IMG/VR virus record: IMGVR_UViG_3300042482_000107
Location: 1-38,978 of that record
Strand: one strand, 5' to 3'
Source: a virus
Length of the DNA stretch: 38,978 bases
The notes under the pieces were generated by a model. It did not search any database, had not been told where the DNA came from, and saw nothing but the letters and a program-made list of their open reading frames with translations. Shown here piece by piece: positions 7,701 to 15,585 of the stretch (its first letter is position 1; each line of letters opens with the position of its first letter). The position numbers and the translations under genes were made by a program.

Positions 7701-10076
7701 GCCTGCAAGGTCTTCAAGAATCTTACGGCGTGCTTCCGCTGGAAGTTTTCTACGTGGGTCTAAGTGTGGAAATAGTTTAAATACTCCACGCTTGTACATA
7801 CCAACGCCAGAACTAGAACCAGTAACAGCAGTAGCAACTCTAATTTGCGCTCCAGTTGCATTCAACGGAGCCGTTGCTAAAGCCAGCAAATCTGATGCGG
7901 GTGCACTTAACCCAGCAAATGAAATCTCGTCAATAGCATTTCTTACGCCAGCACGAGGATAAAGAGTATACCTAGTCCACCAGTCATTGTATTTACGTGT
8001 AAACGGATGGCGAGCGCCGCCATTAATTACGTTTATAAAACTTGCTTTACCTGATAATTTATCTGCTGCAGCAAACTCAAATGCAAGGTCAAAGTTAATT
8101 GGAGCAATACCTTCTGCAACCTGAGCAGGGTGGATAATTCCACGGCTTGTTAAAATTGGTATATCGTTATCGTATTTATAGATAGCACGAGGTAATTCTG
8201 ATTCCCAACCTTGTGGAATCTCAACACGAGTAACGCTAGTCATACCAGCCTTCTCATTGAAGGTTGAGTTTAATAGTTCGTCAATATGGTTATCACCATT
8301 TGTTTGACCGTTCATTCCAATTTTTTTGTAGAATGCTGCGTATAGATTACGAATCATAGTAACTTGATATTCAACTGATTCATCTACATAATGCTCAGCC
8401 ATAACATCTGCGTAGTGGCGTGGAAAGCCAACAACATGCAGTAGGTTGCGAACCTCATCAATAGTTTTTATTGCGTCTGGTCCGTAAAGAATACGACCAG
8501 GAGCACGTGAAAGCATTTTTACTGCACGGCTTGTAGTTGTTTGCATTTCCTTGTTAAGACGATTAATTTCATCTAACATTGGAGATAGTAAACTATCTTC
8601 TTTTGCTGCTGTCAACTTAAGTTTGTCAACTGCTTCTTTAGCAGATATATCAAGCAATTTAAGTTCTTCGCCAGTTAAATCACCAGACAAAGTTTTGCTA
8701 ATATTTTGTTGTAGAGCAGTTCTAAACATTCGTGAACGTCTAGCAACTGGGATGCCGCTACGGTAGAAGTCAGTACCATCAACACGTAAGCCAAGTAAGT
8801 ATCTACCATTCTCGCCCATTTGGAAAAACTTTTGAGCGGAAGTAGAATCAAACGCTTGGGCACTTGCTAGTTCTCTAACAACACTTTCGTTAGCCCACTC
8901 AGGGAACTCTTCTTTAATGCCACGATATACTATTGCTTTTTCTGCTTTAGTCTCAGCATCTGCAAATCTTTTTACAACAGGACCAAGTTGTTCATCCCAT
9001 AACTTAACAACATCTTTTTCGCCAAACACAAAACGTGTTGCTTCTTTAATTCCCATATCGCCACCACGTTCAGCGATAAATTGATACTGCTGCGCTAGAC
9101 GGTCTCCACGATTTCTAAAACCGCCAAATTGAATAGCATCAGTTAAACCAACTTTTATGCCGCCGATACCTTTAGTGGCTGTTTTAATTACTGGTCCTAC
9201 GCCAATCCAGTTAAGTGGGTCTGCTGGATTTAAAATTTGATATGCAGCATCTATTGGACCAGAAACTAACTTACTGGCTTCTACTTGACCTTCAGTTGTA
9301 GTTACATCGTAGCCAAGTTTCTTGGCAACTTTAACAGCCCAACTATTAGAGTTACCGCCAACATTGGTTTGAGGTCTTGCTAAATTTCGACCAGGACTAA
9401 GTTGAGAACCTTGTTTAACTTCATCAAGAAGTTTTTGAAACTTTACTGGTTCATTTACTTGGAACAGTAATGCTTCATACATTTCAGCATCAATGCCTTT
9501 GCCATACAAATCAATAGACTCACCAGGAGTCTTAAACTCTGCAGCACCACGTGCTAGTGTAGTTAGGGCTTTGCCGTACTTCTTTTCATAGGCAGCAACA
9601 TCATCCCAGCGCCATTGATTCATTCCATTATATGAGTCAGATAAAACTTTTTTAGTAAAGGGTTTATCTTGATAAGCAGTTTGCTGTAGTACGTTACCTG
9701 TAGTATTAGCAACTTTACTAAGGACTCCTGCAAATTCAAAACCTTTAACAATTGGACTAAAGAAACCTTTTACAGCACCAGTTGCTGCATTGCCAGCAAA
9801 CTGTAAAGCCTTACCCAAAAGATTTTGTTCTGGTTCAAACCGTTTTTGGTTAGGATGAAGCGTACGAATATTTGTTTGAACAATTGGGTCTAAGTCAAGA
9901 AACTCTTTACGAGCCTTTTCTTCACCCAATTTAAGAAGCCTAGAAGCCTTGACATATGTCTGTGACATCTGTTCAACCATGCCACGTTGTGCTGGTGGTA
10001 GGTTTGCATTTTTTACAGCGTCAGCAAAACCAGGACTAACTTTAATTACAGATGGGTCTAAAGGTACCTGAGCCAC
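4791..10076 (-). CDS. Giant 1761-residue virion protein (candidate ejection protein)
   Basis: The largest gene, 13.6% of the genome. GTG start at 10076 directly abuts the previous TAA, so initiation is probably coupled. Residues about 85-130 form an amphipathic, Gly/Ala-rich stretch (QFAGNAATGAVKGFF), and further mildly hydrophobic stretches occur near 750 and in the last third. No catalytic signature of a virion RNA polymerase, protease or lysozyme was recognised. Known short-tailed phages carry very large internal proteins that leave with the DNA and form a channel across the envelope; size, position and amphipathic stretches fit that role. Alternatives are a polyvalent-type protein or a fused set of core proteins. 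Confidence 0.6.
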   Translation of the reverse strand: MAQVPLDPSVIKVSPGFADAVKNANLPPAQRGMVEQMSQTYVKASRLLKLGEEKARKEFLDLDPIVQTNIRTLHPNQKRFEPEQNLLGKALQFAGNAATGAVKGFFSPIVKGFEFAGVLSKVANTTGNVLQQTAYQDKPFTKKVLSDSYNGMNQWRWDDVAAYEKKYGKALTTLARGAAEFKTPGESIDLYGKGIDAEMYEALLFQVNEPVKFQKLLDEVKQGSQLSPGRNLARPQTNVGGNSNSWAVKVAKKLGYDVTTTEGQVEASKLVSGPIDAAYQILNPADPLNWIGVGPVIKTATKGIGGIKVGLTDAIQFGGFRNRGDRLAQQYQFIAERGGDMGIKEATRFVFGEKDVVKLWDEQLGPVVKRFADAETKAEKAIVYRGIKEEFPEWANESVVRELASAQAFDSTSAQKFFQMGENGRYLLGLRVDGTDFYRSGIPVARRSRMFRTALQQNISKTLSGDLTGEELKLLDISAKEAVDKLKLTAAKEDSLLSPMLDEINRLNKEMQTTTSRAVKMLSRAPGRILYGPDAIKTIDEVRNLLHVVGFPRHYADVMAEHYVDESVEYQVTMIRNLYAAFYKKIGMNGQTNGDNHIDELLNSTFNEKAGMTSVTRVEIPQGWESELPRAIYKYDNDIPILTSRGIIHPAQVAEGIAPINFDLAFEFAAADKLSGKASFINVINGGARHPFTRKYNDWWTRYTLYPRAGVRNAIDEISFAGLSAPASDLLALATAPLNATGAQIRVATAVTGSSSGVGMYKRGVFKLFPHLDPRRKLPAEARRKILEDLAGDGPIGNVMQAEIMESTIERAISFYGNTLPANTWDAIRLVMKHNPHMIDSVAQSVSAKASMSSRVDVEYIDSMFTGNAWDRFFQEQGLKKSKIFTPRELSKMKDKERAMAFYDNWVLRFGFNGQKVAPGVYVNPTPFFFANNGLRDSKDLTKARRDMLEQVGIRYDDETGLLVPRKDSELATKFVSPYSTTAYYREQGLSDIDIADATITNMLLDMKTLFHGSTNGFNDTLFNLIKQKRTAILKEAEAKNQTPFDTWSKAIEVTEFKEFEDATLGMIPTSGQVNTRLVNIPGEGFDATAFAEFEGLGSFFQRFGNWTMDVMDAQVNGIYRQKMLWITVTRNLSELKPFQANIAKDHLDNLIAMTPNPGPKFLERATQQANDLAEKQVVELAWSDATNTLLKYVDNPAVRSNLAVSVRSVGRFYRATEDFYRRVFRLYTKAPLRALYRMRLLHQGLEANGDVYTDEQGNDYIIFPTDVVINNVLEPAVRRFTGNDSFKIPVFNDLALKLRLVNPSFSPDAGQPTLSGPAAAVSMLAIKGLLRNNFFFLPSSAKEKINVFTNAIADEIDTIALGNIGASLDLSRAITPMLFQGVWGSIQPAEKDRQKVSAGLQAISYLEAAGNGAPRQQDYVGREDEFVKANSKYLKNVRWAASNIVIFRNMFAQVSPGQPSLRETATLPDFLKQAGLTSPNAQFWDLYNSILKNDGANSGNAWDLALATFVGKNPGKAAFIEPRNNKEYKIFINKTDNVKNWAIKNTRFLDDYKESAWLFAPKVGEYNPDVYSWMQGFNLVDVPSFENYLDQVRLAVDKDTYFKIKDSADNQLKITNDTTLRTFIIADSERARSAMLAANPMLAAEIKGNIQDQGTLGKRLYNLNAAIRDPKAPISKELRATFRFVLDEINGFVIFANDNDEKDAFDYSGRKASEKDRVQAIINNLSESVPEIKEASRLILTPLLNTYSRDVISAAVKKGS

Positions 10077-10496
10077 TTAGTACCCACTGTCGTTAAGCAT
10101 CCGAAAAATTAATTCGGTATCTCCACTACGGTCATACTGAGCAATATCTTTTAATACATTATAAATATCTGGCTTTGAATCAGGAAGGTTTAATGTATTT
10201 GGACCATCACCAAAAGGAATACCAAAAGTCATTGGTTCATCTGGACGTTCGGTAGGAGCATTTAATGATGTAGTTCCTGGCATTGCAAAAGGATTGCCAG
10301 CCATATCTGCCATACCTTGCATGCTGTTGGTACCACTATTTTGACCATAAGCAAACCCTGTGTAATCTTGCTGTGGCTGTGTCATACCTTCAATAGCGCC
10401 ACCATCTGTGCGCTGCGATAGCGCACCAGGACCTGATACAGGTGCTGGATTCTCAGGCTGACGGTAACCACCACGACCTTCTGGTGCAGTTGTCAT
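10077..10496 (-). CDS. Small Pro/Gly-rich virion-operon protein
   Basis: 139 residues, not recognised. The first 110 residues are low in hydrophobics and rich in Gly, Pro, Gln, Met and Asn, suggesting disorder. The last 30 (PDIYNVLKDIAQYDRSGDTE) look like a short folded helical segment. Start ATG overlaps the preceding stop as TAATG (10494-10498) and its own stop touches the GTG of the giant gene, placing it firmly in the virion operon. It may be a head or portal-associated accessory. Confidence 0.6.
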   Translation of the reverse strand: MTTAPEGRGGYRQPENPAPVSGPGALSQRTDGGAIEGMTQPQQDYTGFAYGQNSGTNSMQGMADMAGNPFAMPGTTSLNAPTERPDEPMTFGIPFGDGPNTLNLPDSKPDIYNVLKDIAQYDRSGDTELIFRMLNDSGY

Positions 10497-10732
10497 TATT
10501 CGTCCTCCTCGTCCATATATTTTCTAATGTCTTCTAATGTAGGTGCTGTCTGCATCCATTCAGGATGCATTTCTTTTGCAGATAAAATCCATAATGAATT
10601 ATCAACCGTAAATCCTGCTCTGCGCAATGATTTAAAAAACTCATGTAATTCAATTGCATACTGGTCTAACTTTGAGTAACTCTCATCAGCAACCGTTTTA
10701 ACCTTTGTGGTTCTCTTGCGAGGTGTTGCCAT
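10496..10732 (-). CDS. Small acidic-tailed protein downstream of portal
   Basis: 78 residues, not recognised. A basic N-terminus (ATPRKRTTKVK) is followed by a helical body and an acidic tail (MDEEDE). ATG at 10732 has a clear AAGGAG ribosome site and lies 10 bases after the portal stop. It could be a head-completion or chaperone-like protein, but nothing in the sequence fixes the role. Confidence 0.6.
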   Translation of the reverse strand: MATPRKRTTKVKTVADESYSKLDQYAIELHEFFKSLRRAGFTVDNSLWILSAKEMHPEWMQTAPTLEDIRKYMDEEDE

Positions 10733-10742
10733 GACTTACTCC

Positions 10743-12515
10743 TTAAATTGCCTGTTCTCTAGTTGTCCGTACTGCGCTTCGTGCTTGACCTTCGCCCGTC
10801 ATGCTGCTAAGTATTGTCTGCAAATCTGGTCTTCCCTGCGGTAGTGCAATTGGAGAACCTCCTGCTGGCGGACCAGCGGGAGCAGGGGACATTTGCTCAA
10901 CCGTATTAGTTGGTTCACCAGCAGGAGGAACCTGTTGCTGCGGAGCAAAGGTTTCTTCTATTGCATCTTCTAATGCTTGTCCCTTTTGACGAGCCTTTAT
11001 TACCGCAGCAATCTTACGAACTACATCTGAAGCATCCTGACCTTGAGTAGCCATCTGTGGAATTGCTTGTGTATATGCCGTAAGTGAACCAAGGAGTGCA
11101 GAACGCATCTCTTCAATTTCAATCTTTTCTAATTCTTGTGTTACGTTAACTGTAAATGGTAGTTCTCTCATAGCCATATCTCGGCTAATGAGTTTTCCTC
11201 CAAGTGCTTGAAGCATAAAGATAAGACCTTGCGCTGGATTAAGACCAGCAAGCATGCCGTAACGAACATCAGCAGAGTAGTCACTCTTAATGTCCTTGGT
11301 TGGCTTGTATGTAATCTCATAAGGTGAACCTGAATCTACTCCACGAATTGTTTTTTCTTCTGGATAAATCATTTCATCTACGTTAAAGCAAAGACTAATA
11401 ATGTCCCGAAGTGTTGCAGCAAAGATTGCTTGTGCAGATTTAACTTGTGTATCAAAGGCTCCCATAAGAGCCTGTACTCCTTGACCAGTAACAATAGAAG
11501 CATCTATGTTTCCAGTACGAGATTCAGGGTATCGTGTACCAACACGTAGTTCTTGATTAAGAACCTGTTGTTCTGTAAATGCACCCTGCGGCAAAGTAAG
11601 TTCTACACGACGAACACCCGCTGGGTTGGCTGTACGAATAACAGCATCTCCACCAAGCATAAGTTCTTGCACATCTTGTGGTAGAACAATTGGTGCTTGT
11701 ACTGACTTCTCTGCTGCTTCCATTGCAAGTAATGCAAATCGGTTGCGCAGCAACTGAATACCTAGTACATCATCAAACTGTCCACGTAGTTCACCATCAA
11801 TAGATGGCTTACGCGCTACAACAACCATCATCTTACCAAGCGGATTAGCAGCCTGAGAAAGAACTAGATTGCTTCTGCGTGGTACATAGATTATAGATTG
11901 GTCTTTGTCGTAGTAACGAACCATTTCAATCTGTGCATTAAGGTCTTGCTTGTAACCATCTTCTCCAAGAAGTTCTCTATCGTACTCTGGGAACTGAGAT
12001 ACTAGTTCACCAAGTGTTAGAGAGTATCGCTTAGCAAATGCCACACAACGTCCATAGCGGTCAAACTCTGGGTAAGCCCCAATAGGATTTTCTATGCGGA
12101 TACGTGGCAGTTTTGCTTCATCGTCTAATTCAATAATGAAAGGGACGAATCCATATGTTAGATACCAGTCAGCACCTGAGTACATCTGTACTGCTAGGTC
12201 TGAGTGTTGGAAATAGTTAGAGGCAATACGAGTACGCTTATCAGCAAAAGTACGTGCTCTATCAGATACTTGATTGGCTGCAGAGCAGTTAACCGCTGGA
12301 AGCGGAGCCATAACTTCTGATAGGTCACGAGCAACAATATCAATAAAGTTTGCTACTACGTTAGCATCAACACCTTCTGGAAAGAAGTTAGGATATACCT
12401 GAGCAATCTTTCCTTTACGTACGGCAAGTACATCAAGGTTGCGTGCATCACGTTCGTGATTACGGTAACGAAGGGATTCAACCCGTGCCGTTACCTGCTC
12501 TATTGTTAATGCCAT
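10743..12515 (-). CDS. Portal protein
   Basis: 590 residues, in the size range of portal proteins. The portal forms the 12-subunit ring through which DNA enters and leaves the head. Typical features are a helical N-terminus, an alpha/beta wing with YLTYGFVPFIIELDDEAKLP (about 123-142) and a NPIGAYPEFDRYG segment, a long helical stem region around 250-370, and a Pro/Gly/Gln-rich C-terminal tail after residue 525. It follows the terminase with one basic-protein gene between, the standard packaging order. TTAGGAC precedes the ATG. The call rests on pattern and position rather than an alignment. Confidence 0.85.
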   Translation of the reverse strand: MALTIEQVTARVESLRYRNHERDARNLDVLAVRKGKIAQVYPNFFPEGVDANVVANFIDIVARDLSEVMAPLPAVNCSAANQVSDRARTFADKRTRIASNYFQHSDLAVQMYSGADWYLTYGFVPFIIELDDEAKLPRIRIENPIGAYPEFDRYGRCVAFAKRYSLTLGELVSQFPEYDRELLGEDGYKQDLNAQIEMVRYYDKDQSIIYVPRRSNLVLSQAANPLGKMMVVVARKPSIDGELRGQFDDVLGIQLLRNRFALLAMEAAEKSVQAPIVLPQDVQELMLGGDAVIRTANPAGVRRVELTLPQGAFTEQQVLNQELRVGTRYPESRTGNIDASIVTGQGVQALMGAFDTQVKSAQAIFAATLRDIISLCFNVDEMIYPEEKTIRGVDSGSPYEITYKPTKDIKSDYSADVRYGMLAGLNPAQGLIFMLQALGGKLISRDMAMRELPFTVNVTQELEKIEIEEMRSALLGSLTAYTQAIPQMATQGQDASDVVRKIAAVIKARQKGQALEDAIEETFAPQQQVPPAGEPTNTVEQMSPAPAGPPAGGSPIALPQGRPDLQTILSSMTGEGQARSAVRTTREQAI

Positions 12516-12543
12516 TATTGTCCTAACGGTTGATTAAAAACTA

Positions 12544-13107
12544 TTACTTCTTTTTTAAATTGCGCTGTGAATTAATCTTAACTACTGGCTTTGCTTCTTT
12601 TTTAATAGCGGCTGTTTTGCGCAATGAACGCTCTCCTTGGCCACGGGTACTTTGAGAAGTTACACCCTTAGGTCCTCTTAGGCCAGTCATTTTAGTAAGG
12701 TACTCGCCTTCCCATCTACCTTCTGCTTTATTAAAGTAAAGGTCACTAGCACGTTCTGAGCGTTGTGATTTAGTTGGCTTAGCACCACGGCTAGATAAAT
12801 CAGTTTTAGGTGCTGTCTTACGAGGGAGCACTTTTACAGAGTTCTTAGCAATTTGTTCTGTCTTAGCAGCAGCAGCCTTAGATGTAGCAAGCGTTTTAGT
12901 TGCCCTAGCAGTTTTTGCTGCATTACTAGCCCTAACGGCAGTAGTTGCAATTTTAGCAGCACGACCTACTGGAGTAAATGATGCAGCAATAAGTGCAGCA
13001 CTACCAAGTTTCTTTAAACCAGCATTAGTAACTTTGATTGGATTGTTTCCGCCTGCACGGGCTTTAGCCTGAGCAATTTGCTGTTTAGTAGGTTTTTGCA
13101 CTGCCAT
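12544..13107 (-). CDS. Basic Ala/Lys-rich protein carrying the PTKQQ-AQAK-RAGGN motif
   Basis: 187 residues, strongly basic, rich in Ala, Lys, Thr and Arg, with a moderately hydrophobic Ala-rich stretch at about 28-60. The ATG at 13107 is preceded by AAGGAAAA; the frame is open further upstream into the terminase gene without a ribosome site. Residues 6-21 read PTKQQIAQAKARAGGN and recur almost unchanged in the basic protein at 37236-37622. The gene lies between terminase and portal, where small terminase or DNA-associated head proteins often sit. A DNA-binding or packaged protein is plausible; the function is unknown. Confidence 0.6.
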   Translation of the reverse strand: MAVQKPTKQQIAQAKARAGGNNPIKVTNAGLKKLGSAALIAASFTPVGRAAKIATTAVRASNAAKTARATKTLATSKAAAAKTEQIAKNSVKVLPRKTAPKTDLSSRGAKPTKSQRSERASDLYFNKAEGRWEGEYLTKMTGLRGPKGVTSQSTRGQGERSLRKTAAIKKEAKPVVKINSQRNLKKK

Positions 13108-13117
13108 GTTATTTTCC

Positions 13118-15025
13118 TTATCCGAAGTTTTCTTGCCATTGCTCCGCAAACATCTCATCGAGATTAACTGCAAGGCGTTGGTTCATCTGAGCACGAGTTG
13201 CCCAGCGGTTGTTTGCGTATTGCGATGTTCGGCTTGCAGATTGCATTAGTTCGCGGATGCGAATGATGGCAAACCACAAAGCCATAACGGTATCTGTCTT
13301 GCCTCTAGTCTCTGGCTTCCACGTTAGTAGTTGCTGAGTCAAGGCTTTGATACCTTCAGAACCTTCAGATGAAGGTAGTTCTAATATATTGTTTTTCTGG
13401 AACTTCTCTTCGCGGATAGTGCCAAAGAGGTTAGACATTGATGCAACACCAAACGAAGTGTCCCATTTGTTTTTCCCTGTGAAGTGTGCGTCAAGGCGTA
13501 CGCCGTATCCAGCAAGCCACCCTCGTAACTCTTCGTCAAGGGAATAGGCTTTTTGGTGGGCGTTGATTTCAACTCGGAACTCTTGTGGCTTGTATTTAAT
13601 AACGAGTTCTTCAATTGTTGCCCGAATCTTTTGTGGTGTGGGTTCTTCCATGTTGACACAATCCAACACATAAATCTTTCCATCTGCCCTGTTGTATGCA
13701 ACTACTACAAATGCAGCATTACCTGCCATAGCAGGGTCAAATCCAATTACAGTATGTAAACCCTCAACCTGAGGTGGGTGTCCAGCAGTACCAGCCTTTA
13801 GTGGTCCTCGCTTGCGCATCCCATTGGTCGCTCCTTGCACGAGTGCTGGCGGGAATATGGAGTCCTCTTGGATGTCTTCTTGCTGGTAAACGAGTGCCCA
13901 TGTTGATGGCGTAACTTCGCTGCGTCTTTTAAAGAGTGCTGGTCCATCCCACTTGGGATAGTACCCGTTTTCTTTAGGTGTGTCAGAATCGCCATCCCAG
14001 GCAACATCTGACTCAGCCCAGAGCGTAGTCCAATCTTCCGTCTTCTCCGCATAGTCAAGTACAGCAGGCATGCCCATATAAGTAAACGGAGTCCTACCAC
14101 CAGACCAATGCTTAGGATTACGAAGTTCTTTATAAAGGTCATTTGCGGCAATCCGTGTCCCTACAACTAGTAACTTACCATTCTTGCCCAGACGGGTAAT
14201 AACTTCCTTCTGCAACCAGTCCATCTGCTTATCCCACTCGTGGGCGTTGGCAGTAGTAATGCAGTCGTCCAAAATAATCAAGTCGGCGCGGGCACCGTAA
14301 ATCTGACCGCCCATACCTAGTGCTTGAAGGGTTGGGTCCTTCTCACTAGAATTACGCGCATCGCCCCCAAGGTAGACAGTATCGGTACGCCAAGTATCAG
14401 CGTCTTGTTTCCAACCGCCCTCAGGACCGTAAGCGGTCTGCAGTTTGAGCCAGCGGGGATGTGACAATCGTTGCTTGATAGCATATACGAACTCGCGTGC
14501 CTTATTCAATGTCTTCGATACCACGATGATGCGGATGTTAGGATTGAGAGCGATGCGGTAAGTTGGGTAGTTCACCGTGATAACGGTGGACTTAGCGTGC
14601 TCAGGTGGCACGTTCACCAGTAGGCGGTTGTTCTCGCCTGGTTCATAAATCATAGAAGGGTGGAGCCAAGAAGGTTCATTACCCTCCAGCAGGTCTATCC
14701 AATCCTGATGATGTGGAAAAACTGTCTGGTCAAAAAACATCTTAGAGAAATCGGCAAATGGGATAGATTCCTTCTCAAGACCCATGGCATCGAAGGATTG
14801 CTTGCTTCCCTCTTCCTTTGCCTCTTCCAAGGCACGGGCGAACTCAGGGTCACGGTTCATCCATTGGCGCACCGTATCTGGTTTCTTACCCGCCGCAACC
14901 ATAGCGGCTTGGACACTCACGCCCTCTTTGACCCTAGCAAGAACATTTGCCTTGGCTTGGGTAATCTCTTTGACGAGGTGGTGTTCCCCGCCCTTTTTAA
15001 ATCCTTTATGCGCTGGTGTTGCCAC
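13118..15025 (-). CDS. terL: Terminase large subunit with N-terminal helix-turn-helix domain
   Basis: 635 residues from the GTG at 15025, which has AAAGGAG upstream; an upstream in-frame start at 15109 lacks a ribosome site. This motor pumps DNA into the prohead and cuts it. The ATPase shows a Walker A-like VPPEHAKST (139-147) and Walker B LIILDD (249-254). The RNase H-like nuclease begins with IGFDPAMAG (Asp430 as first metal ligand). Residues 28-72 (ARVKEGVSVQAAMVAAGKKP, then TVRQWMNRDPEFARALEEA) look like the helix-turn-helix of small terminases. No separate small subunit gene was found, so this may be a fused form. First gene of the leftward unit. Confidence 0.93.
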   Translation of the reverse strand: MATPAHKGFKKGGEHHLVKEITQAKANVLARVKEGVSVQAAMVAAGKKPDTVRQWMNRDPEFARALEEAKEEGSKQSFDAMGLEKESIPFADFSKMFFDQTVFPHHQDWIDLLEGNEPSWLHPSMIYEPGENNRLLVNVPPEHAKSTVITVNYPTYRIALNPNIRIIVVSKTLNKAREFVYAIKQRLSHPRWLKLQTAYGPEGGWKQDADTWRTDTVYLGGDARNSSEKDPTLQALGMGGQIYGARADLIILDDCITTANAHEWDKQMDWLQKEVITRLGKNGKLLVVGTRIAANDLYKELRNPKHWSGGRTPFTYMGMPAVLDYAEKTEDWTTLWAESDVAWDGDSDTPKENGYYPKWDGPALFKRRSEVTPSTWALVYQQEDIQEDSIFPPALVQGATNGMRKRGPLKAGTAGHPPQVEGLHTVIGFDPAMAGNAAFVVVAYNRADGKIYVLDCVNMEEPTPQKIRATIEELVIKYKPQEFRVEINAHQKAYSLDEELRGWLAGYGVRLDAHFTGKNKWDTSFGVASMSNLFGTIREEKFQKNNILELPSSEGSEGIKALTQQLLTWKPETRGKTDTVMALWFAIIRIRELMQSASRTSQYANNRWATRAQMNQRLAVNLDEMFAEQWQENFG

Positions 15026-15097
15026 GTTTTTCTCCTTTGTGGCAGAGTCCCCCCGCCATACAGTTCTATGTTTGTACAGTAGTCTGTAACAGAGTGA

Positions 15098-15119
15098 AGA
15101 ACTCAACAAAAAGAGTTCT
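15098..15119. promoter_or_regulatory. Inverted repeat AGAACTC/GAGTTCT in terminase leader
   Basis: AGAACTC (15098-15104) and GAGTTCT (15113-15119) form a perfect 7-bp stem around an A-rich 8-base loop (T-rich on the leftward transcript). It lies 73-94 bases upstream of the terminase GTG, so it would be in the 5' leader of the virion mRNA. Role unknown; operator or RNA hairpin. Confidence 0.4.
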
Positions 15120-15137
15120 GAACTATTTTACTCTCTA

Positions 15138-15166
15138 TATATATATAATCCGTTCAAACAGGTAAA
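15138..15166 (-). promoter_or_regulatory. Weak candidate leftward promoter
   Basis: On the minus strand TTTACC (15166-15161), a 17-base spacer and TATATA (15143-15138) give a poor -35 with an acceptable -10 about 115 bases before the terminase start. The TATATA lies in an AT run where matches are easy to find. The palindrome 15163-15178 overlaps the -35. Confidence 0.3.
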
Positions 15167-15178
15167 ACGAACGTTTTA
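15163..15178. promoter_or_regulatory. 16-base palindrome, candidate operator
   Basis: TAAAACGAACGTTTTA consists of 7-base arms around AA. It overlaps the -35 of the weak leftward promoter at 15138-15166 and lies about 140 bases upstream of the terminase start. Suited to binding a dimeric repressor such as an HTH protein; inference only. Confidence 0.4.
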
Positions 15179-15331
15179 TAACAAACTATCTTATTACTTA
15201 ATAGAAACAGTTAAATAACAGTCTAACTGCGTCACTATATACAGAAATATTTTTAGGTAGAGATACTCTACTTATGTTCGACCATAGTTAATAAAGTAGG
15301 GGTCATACAGGATAGAACAATATATATATAC

Positions 15332-15371
15332 CAGACAGTACTGCGTGTACTGTATGTCTGTGTACTGTCTG
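15332..15371. repeat. Inverted repeat CAGACAGTAC/GTACTGTCTG with an extra internal copy
   Basis: CAGACAGTAC (15332-15341) and GTACTGTCTG (15362-15371) are perfect 10-base inverted repeats. Between them is a further copy, GTACTGTATG (15347-15356). The core TACTGT therefore occurs three times in 40 bp. GTACTGTATG recurs exactly at 19401-19410. The arrangement suggests clustered protein-binding sites. Confidence 0.5.
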
Positions 15372-15444
15372 CCCTAGGCATGCGCCCAGTTAAAAACATG
15401 TAATACCCAGACTGAAAAATAAATGGATATACTCGGGCTGTCCG

Positions 15445-15474
15445 TCTATAAACTATTGCCTTGGCAATTGTCAA
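15445..15474 (-). promoter_or_regulatory. Leftward sigma-70-like promoter
   Basis: Minus strand TTGACA (15474-15469), an 18-base spacer and TATAGA (15450-15445); an alternative reading is a 17-base spacer with TTATAG. The -35 is a perfect consensus. It would start the terminase-virion transcript near 15437, giving a leader of about 410 bases. The spacer holds a perfect palindrome (15455-15468). Confidence 0.6.
15455..15468. promoter_or_regulatory. Palindromic operator candidate inside promoter spacer
   Basis: ATTGCCTTGGCAAT has perfect 6-base arms around TT and fills the spacer next to the -35 of the leftward promoter. Bound protein would block RNA polymerase. A related arm pair, AATTGGC/GCCAATT, occurs at 15685-15704. 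Candidate binders in this genome are the HTH protein (19988-20368) and the WhiB protein. Confidence 0.5.
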
Positions 15475-15565
15475 CCCCTCACCTGTCGGTACGCCAGCCG
15501 ATGCAAGCGTGTCTAAAGCCACGCTGTGCATGCTGTTCGTCCAACGCAATAGCCTGTCTGCACAG

Positions 15566-15585
15566 ACTAGCCTTTAAGGGCTAGT
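15566..15585. promoter_or_regulatory. Hairpin ACTAGCC/GGCTAGT
   Basis: ACTAGCC (15566-15572) pairs with GGCTAGT (15579-15585) around TTTAAG. The stem can be extended by ACAG (15562-15565) with CTGT (15587-15590) past one bulged base. No T-run follows. A TACTGT motif overlaps its right edge. Role unknown. Confidence 0.35.

Noticed and set aside
4791-10076. Virion RNA polymerase as in N4
   Set aside because: The capsid type suggested it, but the protein is about half the N4 size and no polymerase motifs were seen.
14660-15089. Two plus-strand open frames opposite the terminase N-terminus
   Set aside because: Both lie antisense to a confident terminase frame and lack ribosome sites or domains.
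15121-15149. Rightward promoter using TATAAT at 15144
   Set aside because: No acceptable -35 at 16-19 bases and the box is part of an AT repeat.
15332-15371. CRISPR-like repeat array
   Set aside because: Only three short copies in mixed orientation without regular spacers.
15268-15549. 93-residue minus-strand open frame in the control region
   Set aside because: Starts at TTG without a ribosome site, overlaps the best promoter and inverted repeats, and has no recognisable composition or domain.
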